NCBI GenBank assembly: GCA_964592155.1
Contig: CAZQDA010000012.1
Span: 1-46,478 of the forward strand
DNA: 46,478 nt
DNA from: Christensenella sp964592155
GTDB lineage: Bacteria > Bacillota > Clostridia > Christensenellales > Christensenellaceae
Reading direction: 5' to 3'
A program made the position numbers and the translations under genes. Below the pieces are notes generated by a model. The model made no database searches, was not told the DNA's origin, and saw only the letters and a program-made list of their open reading frames with translations. Positions 31,968 to 39,650 of this stretch are shown here, piece by piece (the stretch's first letter is position 1; the number at the start of each line of letters is the position of its first letter).

Positions 31968-34070
31968 ATGAAAAAGAAGCTGGTTGTCGTGCTTACGGCG
32001 CTTTTCGTTCTGGTCGCGGTTGCCGTGCCGGCGGGTAGTACGCTCGCGGAAGACGGCGGATATAGCGGTGCGGAAGACTTTGTTCCAGAAGGCTCCATGA
32101 TCAATGGAATGGATGGGGTAGAGCCTTACGCGTCCCCTTCTCTGGAAAGCAAGGAGCCGGAAGAAAATTTATCGCCTGACGCGACAGAATTCATCCCTCC
32201 GGATTCCGCTGCGATTAACGAGGCGGAGCAATCTGCTTTGTCCGCGCTTGGCGTTGGGAGCAATATTGATGCGCAAGCACAGATTGCCGCACAGCCTGAA
32301 CCTGAAATGCCACTGATTGCACGCGCCGCAGGGGCAAATTTGAATATCGCCGACGGGGATATCATCTTTGATTTAGATGGCAGCGGTGTATTCTATTCTC
32401 AAGGGGGTGCTCCAGGAACATATTACGATCCGTCCGCAGGTTCAATTCGTATATATGGTAATTCGTCTAATACGATTACTGTAAAAGAGGGTTCCCATTC
32501 TTTTCTGGTGGCAGACCTCAAAATCACCAGCGCTTCGGCTCCGCCGATCAGCTTAGAATCAGGGGCTTCGCTGACCCTTACTACCGATGGAACAAATTCT
32601 ACTCTAACGGCTACAGGCGCCGGTTTCGCGGGAATACAGATTCCGTCCGGCGCAAGCCTAAACATTAGTGGAAACGGGCAATTATACGCCTATGGCGGTG
32701 CGGGAGGCGCGGGCTTTGGGGGAGGAACCGGCCAAAGCGGCGGCAGTATGACCTTTAACGCAAGCGTTTCCATAGAGGCGAAGGGCGGCGCAGATGCTGC
32801 GGGAATCGGCGGCGGCAGTGGCGGAAACGGTGAAACCATCACCCTCAATCATGCCACTGTAATTTCTCAAGGGAGCGGTGGCGGCGCTGGCATCGGCGGC
32901 GGAAAGGACGGAAACAGCGGCAATATAACAATTGACGGCGGTAATGTTTTTGGCTCAACGGGTTACACCGGCATTGGTGGTGGCGAGGGCGGCACGTGCG
33001 GCAATATCAAGATACTCAACGGCGCCACTGTCCGCGCGCTTTCCACTCTTACCACAGGAAATGCCATTGGCAGCGGAACCTCCGACGCTCAAAGCGGCAC
33101 GCTCGAGGTTGAGGGAGATTCGCTTCTGTCTTTAGCCAAAAGTGATAGCAATCATATCAATGCGGTGCAGCAATTAGGGACATGTATACTGGAATATGCG
33201 AACGGTTTAAATATTAATTCTGAAAAACATTATTACCGCAAACTCACGCTGGTGGGTGCAAACGCCGCACCCGAAAAGGATCCAAACGGCAAGACGGAAA
33301 TTTTTAAAGATGGCACAAATGTTACCATAACAGCGGATATCCCTGCCGATAAGGTGTTTTCACGTTGGGAAACGACAGATTCGTCTGTCATCTTGGCAAA
33401 CACAGCAACCGCATCCTTTTCCATGCCCAAAAATGCGCTTGCGATTACAGCCGTATTTGAAAACAAGTCTGTACCGACATCGACTCCCACGCCCAGTTCC
33501 ACACCGACTCCCACGCCCAGTTCCACACCGACTCCCACGCCCAGTTCCACACCGACTCCCGCGCCCAGTCCCACACCAACACCCACGCCCAGTCCGACAC
33601 CGACTCCCACGCCCAGTCCCACGCCGACTTCCAGCCCCTTGCCTTCGCAGGAGCCGGAAGAGGACGAGATATTGCATGTAATCGTGGTTACGTATTCCGA
33701 AGGGGGAACCGTGCGTCTGGCAACGGACAATGTACAAATGGTGGAAGAAAGCGGAAACAGCTTCTATGTTTTGACGAAAAAGGAAGGCGACATAAGCTTT
33801 GACATCACGTCTGCGGATGGATGGTATCTTTCCGGCGTGTTTGTGGATGATGAGCGTGTGGCAGCCGACTCAGGAACCTACACTTTCCAGAATATACAGC
33901 AAAACCACCGGCTGCGGGTGGAGTTCGAAAAAAAAGGCGCGCCCAAAACGGATGACTCCACAAAACCGTGGGTTCTCTTATTATTGGCTGTAACCACAGC
34001 GGCGGTGTTGGCTGTATGTTGTGTCAGAAGACCTAAAGAAGCGAAAGTACGGAGCTCAGAAAAACGGTAA
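31968..34070 (+). CDS. Large secreted surface protein with Gly-rich repeats and sortase-type tail
   Basis: About 700 aa. Signal peptide at 1-25 ends near STLAED. A central region (about 120-420) looks like a beta-helix or carbohydrate-binding array, with recurring AGIGGG-type turns at about 30-residue spacing. A bacterial-repeat strand (ITAVFEN) is followed by a Thr-Pro-Ser linker (about 505-555), a second repeat-like domain, then APKTDD, a hydrophobic helix and a basic tail. That end resembles SPKTGD-type sortase signals with Asp in place of Gly. The ATG at 31968 follows GAGGGGG; earlier codons have no ribosome site. Probably wall-anchored adhesion or glycan binding. Confidence 0.8.
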   Translation: MKKKLVVVLTALFVLVAVAVPAGSTLAEDGGYSGAEDFVPEGSMINGMDGVEPYASPSLESKEPEENLSPDATEFIPPDSAAINEAEQSALSALGVGSNIDAQAQIAAQPEPEMPLIARAAGANLNIADGDIIFDLDGSGVFYSQGGAPGTYYDPSAGSIRIYGNSSNTITVKEGSHSFLVADLKITSASAPPISLESGASLTLTTDGTNSTLTATGAGFAGIQIPSGASLNISGNGQLYAYGGAGGAGFGGGTGQSGGSMTFNASVSIEAKGGADAAGIGGGSGGNGETITLNHATVISQGSGGGAGIGGGKDGNSGNITIDGGNVFGSTGYTGIGGGEGGTCGNIKILNGATVRALSTLTTGNAIGSGTSDAQSGTLEVEGDSLLSLAKSDSNHINAVQQLGTCILEYANGLNINSEKHYYRKLTLVGANAAPEKDPNGKTEIFKDGTNVTITADIPADKVFSRWETTDSSVILANTATASFSMPKNALAITAVFENKSVPTSTPTPSSTPTPTPSSTPTPTPSSTPTPAPSPTPTPTPSPTPTPTPSPTPTSSPLPSQEPEEDEILHVIVVTYSEGGTVRLATDNVQMVEESGNSFYVLTKKEGDISFDITSADGWYLSGVFVDDERVAADSGTYTFQNIQQNHRLRVEFEKKGAPKTDDSTKPWVLLLLAVTTAAVLAVCCVRRPKEAKVRSSEKR
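33479..33632 (+). repeat. 24-bp tandem repeat coding the Thr-Pro linker
   Basis: About six copies of a 24-bp unit (for example CCGACTCCCACGCCCAGT plus six bases) encode TPTPTPSS. The first three are nearly identical and later ones have drifted. Such runs change copy number by slippage, so linker length may vary among strains. Confidence 0.85.
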
Positions 34071-34102
34071 AAAAAGGCTTCCAATTGTTGCGATTGGAAG
34101 CC
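34070..34102 (-). terminator. Terminator of the Rieske oxygenase gene
   Basis: GGCTTCCAAT pairs with ATTGGAAGCC; on the minus strand seven T residues follow. It lies between convergent genes. Confidence 0.85.
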
Positions 34103-34120
34103 AAACTGTATGAGAGGGGA

Positions 34121-35116
34121 TTATTGTCGTTGCGCATCGGATGAATCAGGGTGGAGCTCCTTGAGGGTTTGGCGGATTTTCCTGTATTCTATGATGGGCG
34201 CGTCGGCTGGGATTAAATTTTCTTTCATATGCAGCTCCGTCTTTTTGGGCAACTGTGTTTTCACAACGTTCTTATCCTGCCGCAAAATGACTTTGCTTAA
34301 CGATTTTCCGAAGAAATTCATGATCTCCCGCAGCAAGGGGATTTTTACCATTCCCTGATAATATCTGACATATACAACGGAATTTTCTTCGTCGACCGGC
34401 ACAAATGCCGCAAAAGTACGCATTTGAGGTGCAATTAAATTCTGCCATATATTGGGAAAACGGAACTGCAGCGAAAACCAGTCCTCATAATTTGAAATTT
34501 CCGCTGGCTTTTTGGCGACTATTTTTCCGTCATCCTGCTGGTTGAACACATAAAAAGTGAGCGTCTCGCCATCAAAGATGACTTTTGGGCCGTTAATCAC
34601 GGTTTTATTTCCGCGCCCGATGGTTGTGCTGTGTACGAACGGAACATGCGGGGCGTCCAACTGATTTTCGATGCAGCGGGAATAGTGAACCGGCCAGGGA
34701 TCTTTAATTTCGGAATAACTCATCGCGTCAAGCTCGTCAAAAAAACGGATGGGAGGAAGCGATTCCTGCGGATCTCCATACCAGAGCCAGATGAGGCCGT
34801 GCGCCTCGCGTACCGTATAGCTTTTCACCTTGAAATTGCCGGGTACCGGCGCTGCACTGCCGTTTGCGGGGATGCGAAGCGCTCTTCCGCTCCCGTCATA
34901 TTCGATTCCATGAAAAGGACAGGCGACAGAATCGCCGCAATGCCTGCCAATAGAAAGGGAAGCGCCCCTGTGGCAGCATTTATCTGCAATACATTGAATT
35001 TGCCCTGCGTTGTCTCTGAAAAAGATCATCTTTTCATTCAGGCGTTTTACACCCAACAGTTTTCCTTTTTTTACTTCGCGTGCGGATAATACCGCATACC
35101 ATTGATTCCAAATCAT
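34121..35116 (-). CDS. Rieske [2Fe-2S] non-heme iron oxygenase
   Basis: 331-aa oxygenase alpha-subunit type. Rieske ligands: CCHRG (C-x-H) then CPFH (C-x-x-H) 16 residues later, about positions 47-70. The mononuclear iron site is DAPHVPFVH (D-x2-H-x4-H), about 174-182. This matches single-component-like enzymes of the PAO/VanA group that hydroxylate or demethylate rings or sterol-like compounds using O2. No reductase gene is adjacent. Such an enzyme is unexpected in an anaerobe; it may work at trace oxygen or with another oxidant, or serve in O2 removal. Function is inferred from family only. Confidence 0.88.
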   Translation of the reverse strand: MIWNQWYAVLSAREVKKGKLLGVKRLNEKMIFFRDNAGQIQCIADKCCHRGASLSIGRHCGDSVACPFHGIEYDGSGRALRIPANGSAAPVPGNFKVKSYTVREAHGLIWLWYGDPQESLPPIRFFDELDAMSYSEIKDPWPVHYSRCIENQLDAPHVPFVHSTTIGRGNKTVINGPKVIFDGETLTFYVFNQQDDGKIVAKKPAEISNYEDWFSLQFRFPNIWQNLIAPQMRTFAAFVPVDEENSVVYVRYYQGMVKIPLLREIMNFFGKSLSKVILRQDKNVVKTQLPKKTELHMKENLIPADAPIIEYRKIRQTLKELHPDSSDAQRQ

Positions 35117-35201
35117 AAATCCACCCCATTTCTCAGCGGCATATTGCGCTATAAAAATATATAAACCTTTTTAGAAAATATATCAATTTTTTTGTTCTTG
35201 A

Positions 35202-35230
35202 TTGCAAACAAAAGATGGAAATAGTATCAT
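35202..35230 (+). promoter_or_regulatory. Promoter of the RpiB-like isomerase
   Basis: TTGCAA (35202-35207), 17-bp spacer, TATCAT (35225-35230), about 105 bp before the start codon. Confidence 0.5.
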
Positions 35231-35335
35231 AAATAAAAGGCACTTCTACAACAAACGATTCTCAGGAAAATAGAATAAAGAATGGAATGTTACGGTGAAA
35301 AGACCGGAATAATAATCAAAAGCGAGGAAACGAAC

Positions 35336-35908
35336 ATGAAGATGGTAAAAGACAAGCAGGTTTTGGTAGGGTCGGATCTCACGGCATGTCCTTTAAAGGA
35401 TGAAGTGGTCAGGCATTTGAGAGCAAAGGGCTGGGAAGTGACGGATGTGGGGGTGCAGTCGCCCGACGAAAAAGACCCTGAGATGTATCACCGGATTGGG
35501 TTTAAGGTCGGGGCGATGATTTCCGAGGGAGAGTTTGAGCGCGCGCTGCTGTTTGACGGCGCGGGAATGGCGTGCCACATCGCGGCAAACAAGTGTCCGC
35601 ATGTGCATGCGGCGGTGGTGGAAAGCATACCTTCGGCGCTTCGGTGCGTCACCGCAAACCATTGCAACGTCTTATCCATGGGGTCTTTTTATACCACGCC
35701 CCAACAGGCAATGGCAATGGCGGATGCGTTTTTGGAACACAGCTTTGGGGATGGCTATGAAGATTGGGATGGATTTTTAGAATATCACCTGATCGGCTAT
35801 GAAGAGATCGAGAATTTTGACTATGAAGAATACAAACAAAACGGGTTTAAGCTCAAAAATCCAAGAAACCACGAGCTGTCACCCGCTGCGGATGACTTTA
35901 TCTGGTAA
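35336..35908 (+). CDS. RpiB/LacA/LacB family sugar-phosphate isomerase
   Basis: 190-aa aldose-ketose isomerase fold. N-terminal VGSDLTACPLKDEVVRHL holds the Asp of the phosphate site. The core segment LLFDGAGMACHIAANK matches CGTGIGMSIAANK of RpiB, and ANHCNVLSMG is the conserved closing strand. The residue aligned with catalytic Cys65 of E. coli RpiB is Asp, with a Cys five residues later, so chemistry or substrate may differ (compare DerI/LerI tetrulose-phosphate isomerases). The tail is about 40 residues longer than RpiB. ATG at 35336 has a GAGGAA site. Not adjacent to other sugar genes. Confidence 0.87.
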   Translation: MKMVKDKQVLVGSDLTACPLKDEVVRHLRAKGWEVTDVGVQSPDEKDPEMYHRIGFKVGAMISEGEFERALLFDGAGMACHIAANKCPHVHAAVVESIPSALRCVTANHCNVLSMGSFYTTPQQAMAMADAFLEHSFGDGYEDWDGFLEYHLIGYEEIENFDYEEYKQNGFKLKNPRNHELSPAADDFIW

Positions 35909-35962
35909 TTTTGCGAGAGCAAAAAAGGCCATACGGCGAAGAAAATAAGTAAAAAAATGATA

Positions 35963-35995
35963 AAAACAGCGCCACGAATCATGGCGCTGTTTTTG
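35963..35995 (+). terminator. Intrinsic terminator of the RpiB-like gene
   Basis: ACAGCGCCA pairs with TGGCGCTGT, followed by TTTTT. Confidence 0.9.
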
Positions 35996-36042
35996 TTGCC
36001 TGAATGGCGGAGCCAGAAGAACACAATCGGAATTGTGATGGA

Positions 36043-36076
36043 TGGTGTATTACTGGTGTACTGGGTTTTGTAAAAT
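36043..36076 (+). promoter_or_regulatory. SARP-type direct repeats and -10 box, response regulator promoter
   Basis: Heptamers TGGTGTA at 36043-36049 and 36054-36060 (11-bp period, 4-bp spacer) are followed after 10 bp by TAAAAT (36071-36076). No good -35 box exists. The same arrangement occurs before the histidine kinase gene. It suggests activation, including auto-activation, by the SARP-like response regulator. The 35909-36217 gap holds only this promoter, the terminator to its left and a hairpin-rich leader. Confidence 0.65.
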
Positions 36077-36217
36077 AAGACCATATCAAAGTCAAAACAC
36101 CACCGCTTGACGACCTTTTTAGCGGTAGTGAACTGGCAGGCCTGTGAAAACAGGCGCTTTATTTGGCGTCTGTCTTTCTAAACCATAATATAGGATAAAA
36201 GGAAACCGCGGAAATTA

Positions 36218-37006
36218 ATGAGAATAATGATTGTGGACGATGAAGAGCTGGCGCTCAAGCATCTCAAAAACGTCTTGAAAAGCGTGGCGCCTGACAGCGA
36301 GCCAAGGCTATTTACCGATTCTGATCAAGCGCTTGCGTTTGTGCGGGAAAATCGTATGGATGTTGTGTTTTTGGATGTGGAAATGCCTGGAATGGGAGGG
36401 ATTTCACTTGCGAAGAAGATGCTGGAGTTTTGTCCCTGTATGAATATTATTTATGTAACAGGATATACGGAATATGCGCTGGAGGCGTTTTCGGTTCATG
36501 CAAGCGGTTATCTGCTAAAGCCGGTTTCGCATGAGGATGTCATGCGCGAGTTGAAAGATTTGCGCAACCCTGTTGTCACGGATGGAGTGCGGCTGCATGT
36601 GCAGACCTTTGGGAATTTTGAAGTGTTTGCGGGTGGGGTGCCACTTAAATTCGCCAGAAGCAAGACAAAAGAGTTATTTGCCTATCTTGTGGATCGCCGG
36701 GGCGCGGCGGTAAGCTCCACGGAGCTGATCTCTATTTTGTGGGAGGATCGCGAGAGCAACCGCACTACGCGAAGCATGCTGCATAATTTGTTGAGCGATC
36801 TCACGGCAACCCTGCGCGAAATTGGCGCGCAGGAAGTATTGGTTAAGCAAAGAAACAGCATTGCAATCAGTCCAAACAGGCTGGATTGTGATTACTATGC
36901 GTTTCTCAAGGGAGATAAAGAGCCTTTCAACACTTATCGCGGCGAATATATGCGCAACTATAGCTGGGCAGAATTTACGCTGGCGGGAATGGATGAGCTG
37001 ACCTAA
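36218..37006 (+). CDS. Response regulator with SARP-like DNA-binding domain
   Basis: 262-aa two-component regulator. Receiver domain (1-120): acidic pocket Asp7/Asp8, phosphoacceptor Asp53 (VVFLDVEMPG), Thr in VTGYTEY and Lys in LLKPVS. The output domain (about 125-225) reads VQTFGNFEVFAGGVPLKFARSKTKELFAYLVDRRG and SSTELISILWED, the winged helix of SARP/AfsR-type activators. A short helical remainder follows, smaller than a full BTAD. Receiver-SARP fusions of this kind are known in Clostridia. The kinase partner is the next gene. The repeat pair in both promoters is its likely binding site. Confidence 0.92.
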   Translation: MRIMIVDDEELALKHLKNVLKSVAPDSEPRLFTDSDQALAFVRENRMDVVFLDVEMPGMGGISLAKKMLEFCPCMNIIYVTGYTEYALEAFSVHASGYLLKPVSHEDVMRELKDLRNPVVTDGVRLHVQTFGNFEVFAGGVPLKFARSKTKELFAYLVDRRGAAVSSTELISILWEDRESNRTTRSMLHNLLSDLTATLREIGAQEVLVKQRNSIAISPNRLDCDYYAFLKGDKEPFNTYRGEYMRNYSWAEFTLAGMDELT

Positions 37007-37021
37007 CCGAAAGCAGGTTTC

Positions 37022-37049
37022 AAAAAGTGCCGAACGGGCGCTTTTTTTT
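37022..37049 (+). terminator. Intrinsic terminator after the response regulator
   Basis: AGTGCC pairs with GGCGCT over a short loop, then eight T residues. The kinase gene therefore depends on its own promoter. Confidence 0.75.
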
Positions 37050-37112
37050 ATTGGCTTTTTTTGTGGATTGCAATGGACATGTGGCGGGAAGACGGCGCTT
37101 TTTAATCCAAAC

Positions 37113-37146
37113 TGGTGTACTATTGGTGTACAATGTAACGTATGAT
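37113..37146 (+). promoter_or_regulatory. SARP-type direct repeats and -10 box, histidine kinase promoter
   Basis: TGGTGTA at 37113-37119 and 37124-37130 (11-bp period) is followed after exactly 10 bp by TATGAT (37141-37146), the same geometry as at the response regulator gene. Confidence 0.65.
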
Positions 37147-37235
37147 ATTATTGAAGGGATATGATTCCTGACAAGATGATCATTCAATAAACCATGAAAA
37201 CATAATATATTTGATTTGCACAGGAGTAAAAACAG

Positions 37236-38537
37236 TTGATTATTTCTATGATTGATTTCGCATTGAATTTATATAATATTGTAATTTCGGCCCTGCTATT
37301 ATTGGGGCTGTGGCTGGGGAGAGGCGGCAAAACGCGGCTTAATTTTCTGTTTGCGCTGATGCTGATTCTGAATATCGGCGTTTTGGTGAGCAATGCGATT
37401 GTCAATGACGCAATTGCGCATTCCGGTGTTGTTGAACGAAACGCAATCCTGGTGGCGAATTTTTGCGTGTATAGCCTGGGCTATGTGATCACCGCTGTTT
37501 TTGGAGATTATCTGGTTACATATATTTCGACGAAGGCCGTAATTTCGCGGAAGATTGTGCGCGTAATATTTGCGCTGTGCGCCGTTGCTGTGGGGCTGGT
37601 TGTGGTATCTCAGGTAAATAGCATGTATTACTATTATGATGAAAACATGATTTACCAGAGGGGTCCGGTATATTGGCTGTCGCAGGTTTTTGCGATTGGG
37701 ATTCTATTGATCGATATGGTGGTTATCCTTAAAAACCGCAGGGTGCTTGGCTGGCGGGATACTCTGGTGCTGGTTTTGTATGGCATATTGCCGGTGATTG
37801 CCATGGCAATTCAAATCAATTTTTATGGACTGACGCTGCTCTATGTGGCGAGCACAATGTCCATGTTCATCATTTTTGTCAATATTCAGTCGCAGCAGGT
37901 GGAGCGTGTGAAGCGTGAATTGCTGCAAAGCCGCGTCTCTGTTGCGCTCTCACAGGTGAAACCGCATTTTTTATATAATTCGCTGACAGCCATCAGCGCG
38001 CTATGTGCAGAAGACAGGGCGGAAGCAGAGCAGGCGGTGGAAAGTCTGGCGAGCTATTTGAGGAGCAATCTGGATTCCATCGATCATTCAGAGCCGGTGT
38101 CCATCGAACAGGAAATCCGGCATGTGGAGGATTATCTGATTCTTGAACGGATGCGTTTCGGGGATCGGATTCGCATTGAATATGATTTGGAAGCGAAGGA
38201 CTTTGTGATCCCCGCGCTGAGCGTACAGCCGATTGTCGAGAATGCCGTGCGTTATGGAATCACGAAGAAAAAAGAAGGTGGAACGATAACGATTTCAACG
38301 CGCGAAACACAAAAAGAAATTGTGCTCGCCATTGCGGATGACGGTGTGGGCTTTGATCCATCACAAATAAGCCGCGAGAGAAACCATGTGGGAATTGAGA
38401 ATGTGAAAAGCAGGCTTGCGCTTCTTTGCGCGGGTACGCTGAATATAGAAAGCGAGATAGGAAAGGGAACCACGGTGACCATTCGTCTGCCCAAGAAAAG
38501 GAAGGCGTATGAAGCGCAAGAAAGCGGGCTTGAATAA
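37236..38537 (+). CDS. Sensor histidine kinase, LytS/YehU-like
   Basis: 433-aa membrane kinase. The N-terminal 215 residues have about six to seven TM helices and little soluble loop, suggesting detection of a membrane or lipophilic signal. A His_kinase (PF06580) domain follows with phospho-acceptor His244 in KPHFLYNSL. The HATPase domain has IVENAVRYG (N box), ADDGVGF (G1) and GKGTTVTIRLP (G2). Start is a TTG after AGGAG; the ATG at 37248 is too far from that site. It pairs with the SARP-like regulator upstream. Confidence 0.92.
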   Translation: MIISMIDFALNLYNIVISALLLLGLWLGRGGKTRLNFLFALMLILNIGVLVSNAIVNDAIAHSGVVERNAILVANFCVYSLGYVITAVFGDYLVTYISTKAVISRKIVRVIFALCAVAVGLVVVSQVNSMYYYYDENMIYQRGPVYWLSQVFAIGILLIDMVVILKNRRVLGWRDTLVLVLYGILPVIAMAIQINFYGLTLLYVASTMSMFIIFVNIQSQQVERVKRELLQSRVSVALSQVKPHFLYNSLTAISALCAEDRAEAEQAVESLASYLRSNLDSIDHSEPVSIEQEIRHVEDYLILERMRFGDRIRIEYDLEAKDFVIPALSVQPIVENAVRYGITKKKEGGTITISTRETQKEIVLAIADDGVGFDPSQISRERNHVGIENVKSRLALLCAGTLNIESEIGKGTTVTIRLPKKRKAYEAQESGLE

Positions 38538-38605
38538 AAAAATTGTCAGAAAAGAATCAACCGCGCACACATAAATTGCGCGTGTGGGCGACAGGATGCG
38601 TTGCA

Positions 38606-38643
38606 ATAAAAAATCCTCCATTTATACCGGAGGATTTTTTTGT
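38606..38643. terminator. Bidirectional terminator between kinase and GntR genes
   Basis: AAATCCTCC pairs with GGAGGATTT; T-runs are present on both strands, serving both convergent genes. Confidence 0.85.
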
Positions 38644-38675
38644 TGTAAAGTCATAGGCAGACGCCGCGCGGGAAT

Positions 38676-39398
38676 TTATGTGGTGATGTTTCGTCCCACC
38701 ATATTGACGCTGTAACTAAACTGTTTTGAATCCACAATTGTAATCGCGTATTCCACCGGAATGCTTTCTTTAAAGGAAGTTCGCGTATTCAGCAGCAGCG
38801 CTGCGCCTGCGGGCAGTTCAAGCTGCTCCGCCAGCTCGGTTGTGGCATTGATGGCCGAGATGGTGTCGGTCGCGGTATCAATTGTGAAGTTAAATTTATA
38901 TTCCAAAAAAGAATACAGGGAAACAAAATGACCGATATCATGTTCGAGCCCTGGAACAAGGGCATAAGGGATGTAATTTGTGATCAGCGCAAACGGCGCG
39001 GAGTTGGCATAGATCACACGCTTGATGCGGGCGACTTTGTCTTTTTCCGTCAGGCGCAGTGTTTCCGCAACCTCCTGCTTTGCTTCCATCACCTCGATCG
39101 AGCAGTTTTTGAGACGGATGTCAAAGCCTTTGTTTTTGAGCGCTTCGGTAAAAGAGGAAACATAATTAAGCCGCTGGGTTGCCGTGCGGTTTACCACCAT
39201 TGTCCCTTTGCCGGGCTTGATAATGACGTATCCGTCGTCGATTAAAAGCTTTACGGCGCGGCGCACGGTAATGCGGCTGACCTGGAACATCTTCTCCAAA
39301 GCATGTTCGGGCGGGAGCATATCGCCAACCTGATAGATATGGTCTTCAATCATTTCCTTTAGTTTATTGTATACGGCAAGGTATGCAATTGTTTTCAA
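38676..39398 (-). CDS. GntR family regulator, HutC subfamily (UTRA domain)
   Basis: 240-aa repressor type. N-terminal winged helix (about 5-70): YNKLKEMIEDHIYQVGDMLPPEHALEKMFQVSRITVRRAVKLLIDDGYVIIKPGKGT. C-terminal UTRA effector domain (about 85-235) with FTEALKNKGFD and RIKRVIYANSAPFALITNYIP. It usually binds a sugar phosphate or related ligand. Start is TTG at 39398 after GAGGGGG; the frame upstream has no ribosome site. It is divergent from the locus 2 operon and presumably binds the palindrome at 39511. Confidence 0.93.
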   Translation of the reverse strand: MKTIAYLAVYNKLKEMIEDHIYQVGDMLPPEHALEKMFQVSRITVRRAVKLLIDDGYVIIKPGKGTMVVNRTATQRLNYVSSFTEALKNKGFDIRLKNCSIEVMEAKQEVAETLRLTEKDKVARIKRVIYANSAPFALITNYIPYALVPGLEHDIGHFVSLYSFLEYKFNFTIDTATDTISAINATTELAEQLELPAGAALLLNTRTSFKESIPVEYAITIVDSKQFSYSVNMVGRNITT

Positions 39399-39509
39399 TG
39401 TGAAAGCCCCCTCAATAAAAATGCACAACAGAAACCTTTATCTACATTATATCAAAATTCCATACAAATGCATCTAAAAAATTATTCGGTTAAAATACAT
39501 AATGACGTA

Positions 39510-39538
39510 TTGACATTATAATGTCATAATGTTATACT
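39510..39538 (+). promoter_or_regulatory. Promoter of GRE locus 2 with embedded palindromic operator
   Basis: TTGACA (39510-39515), 17-bp spacer, TATACT (39533-39538). The perfect palindrome TGACATTATAATGTCA (39511-39526) overlaps the -35 and spacer, and related half-sites flank it (AATGACGTATTGACA to the left). This is the expected position for repression by the divergent GntR protein. Confidence 0.75.
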
Positions 39539-39650
39539 CCTATCATAATCAATTTTGAACAAAATATCAACAATAATCTGACCGGGTTTGCAATCTTAAA
39601 CTAGTGACAATCAAGAATAGAGAAAACATTTTTTGCAAGGAGAAAAGACA

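Noticed and set aside
33479..33632. CRISPR array
   Set aside because: The repeats are contiguous without unique spacers, lie inside a coding frame and no cas genes are present.
33233..33737. Antisense frames rich in Gly-Val or Gly-Arg repeats opposite the Thr-Pro linker
   Set aside because: They are simple translations of the 24-bp repeat on the other strand.
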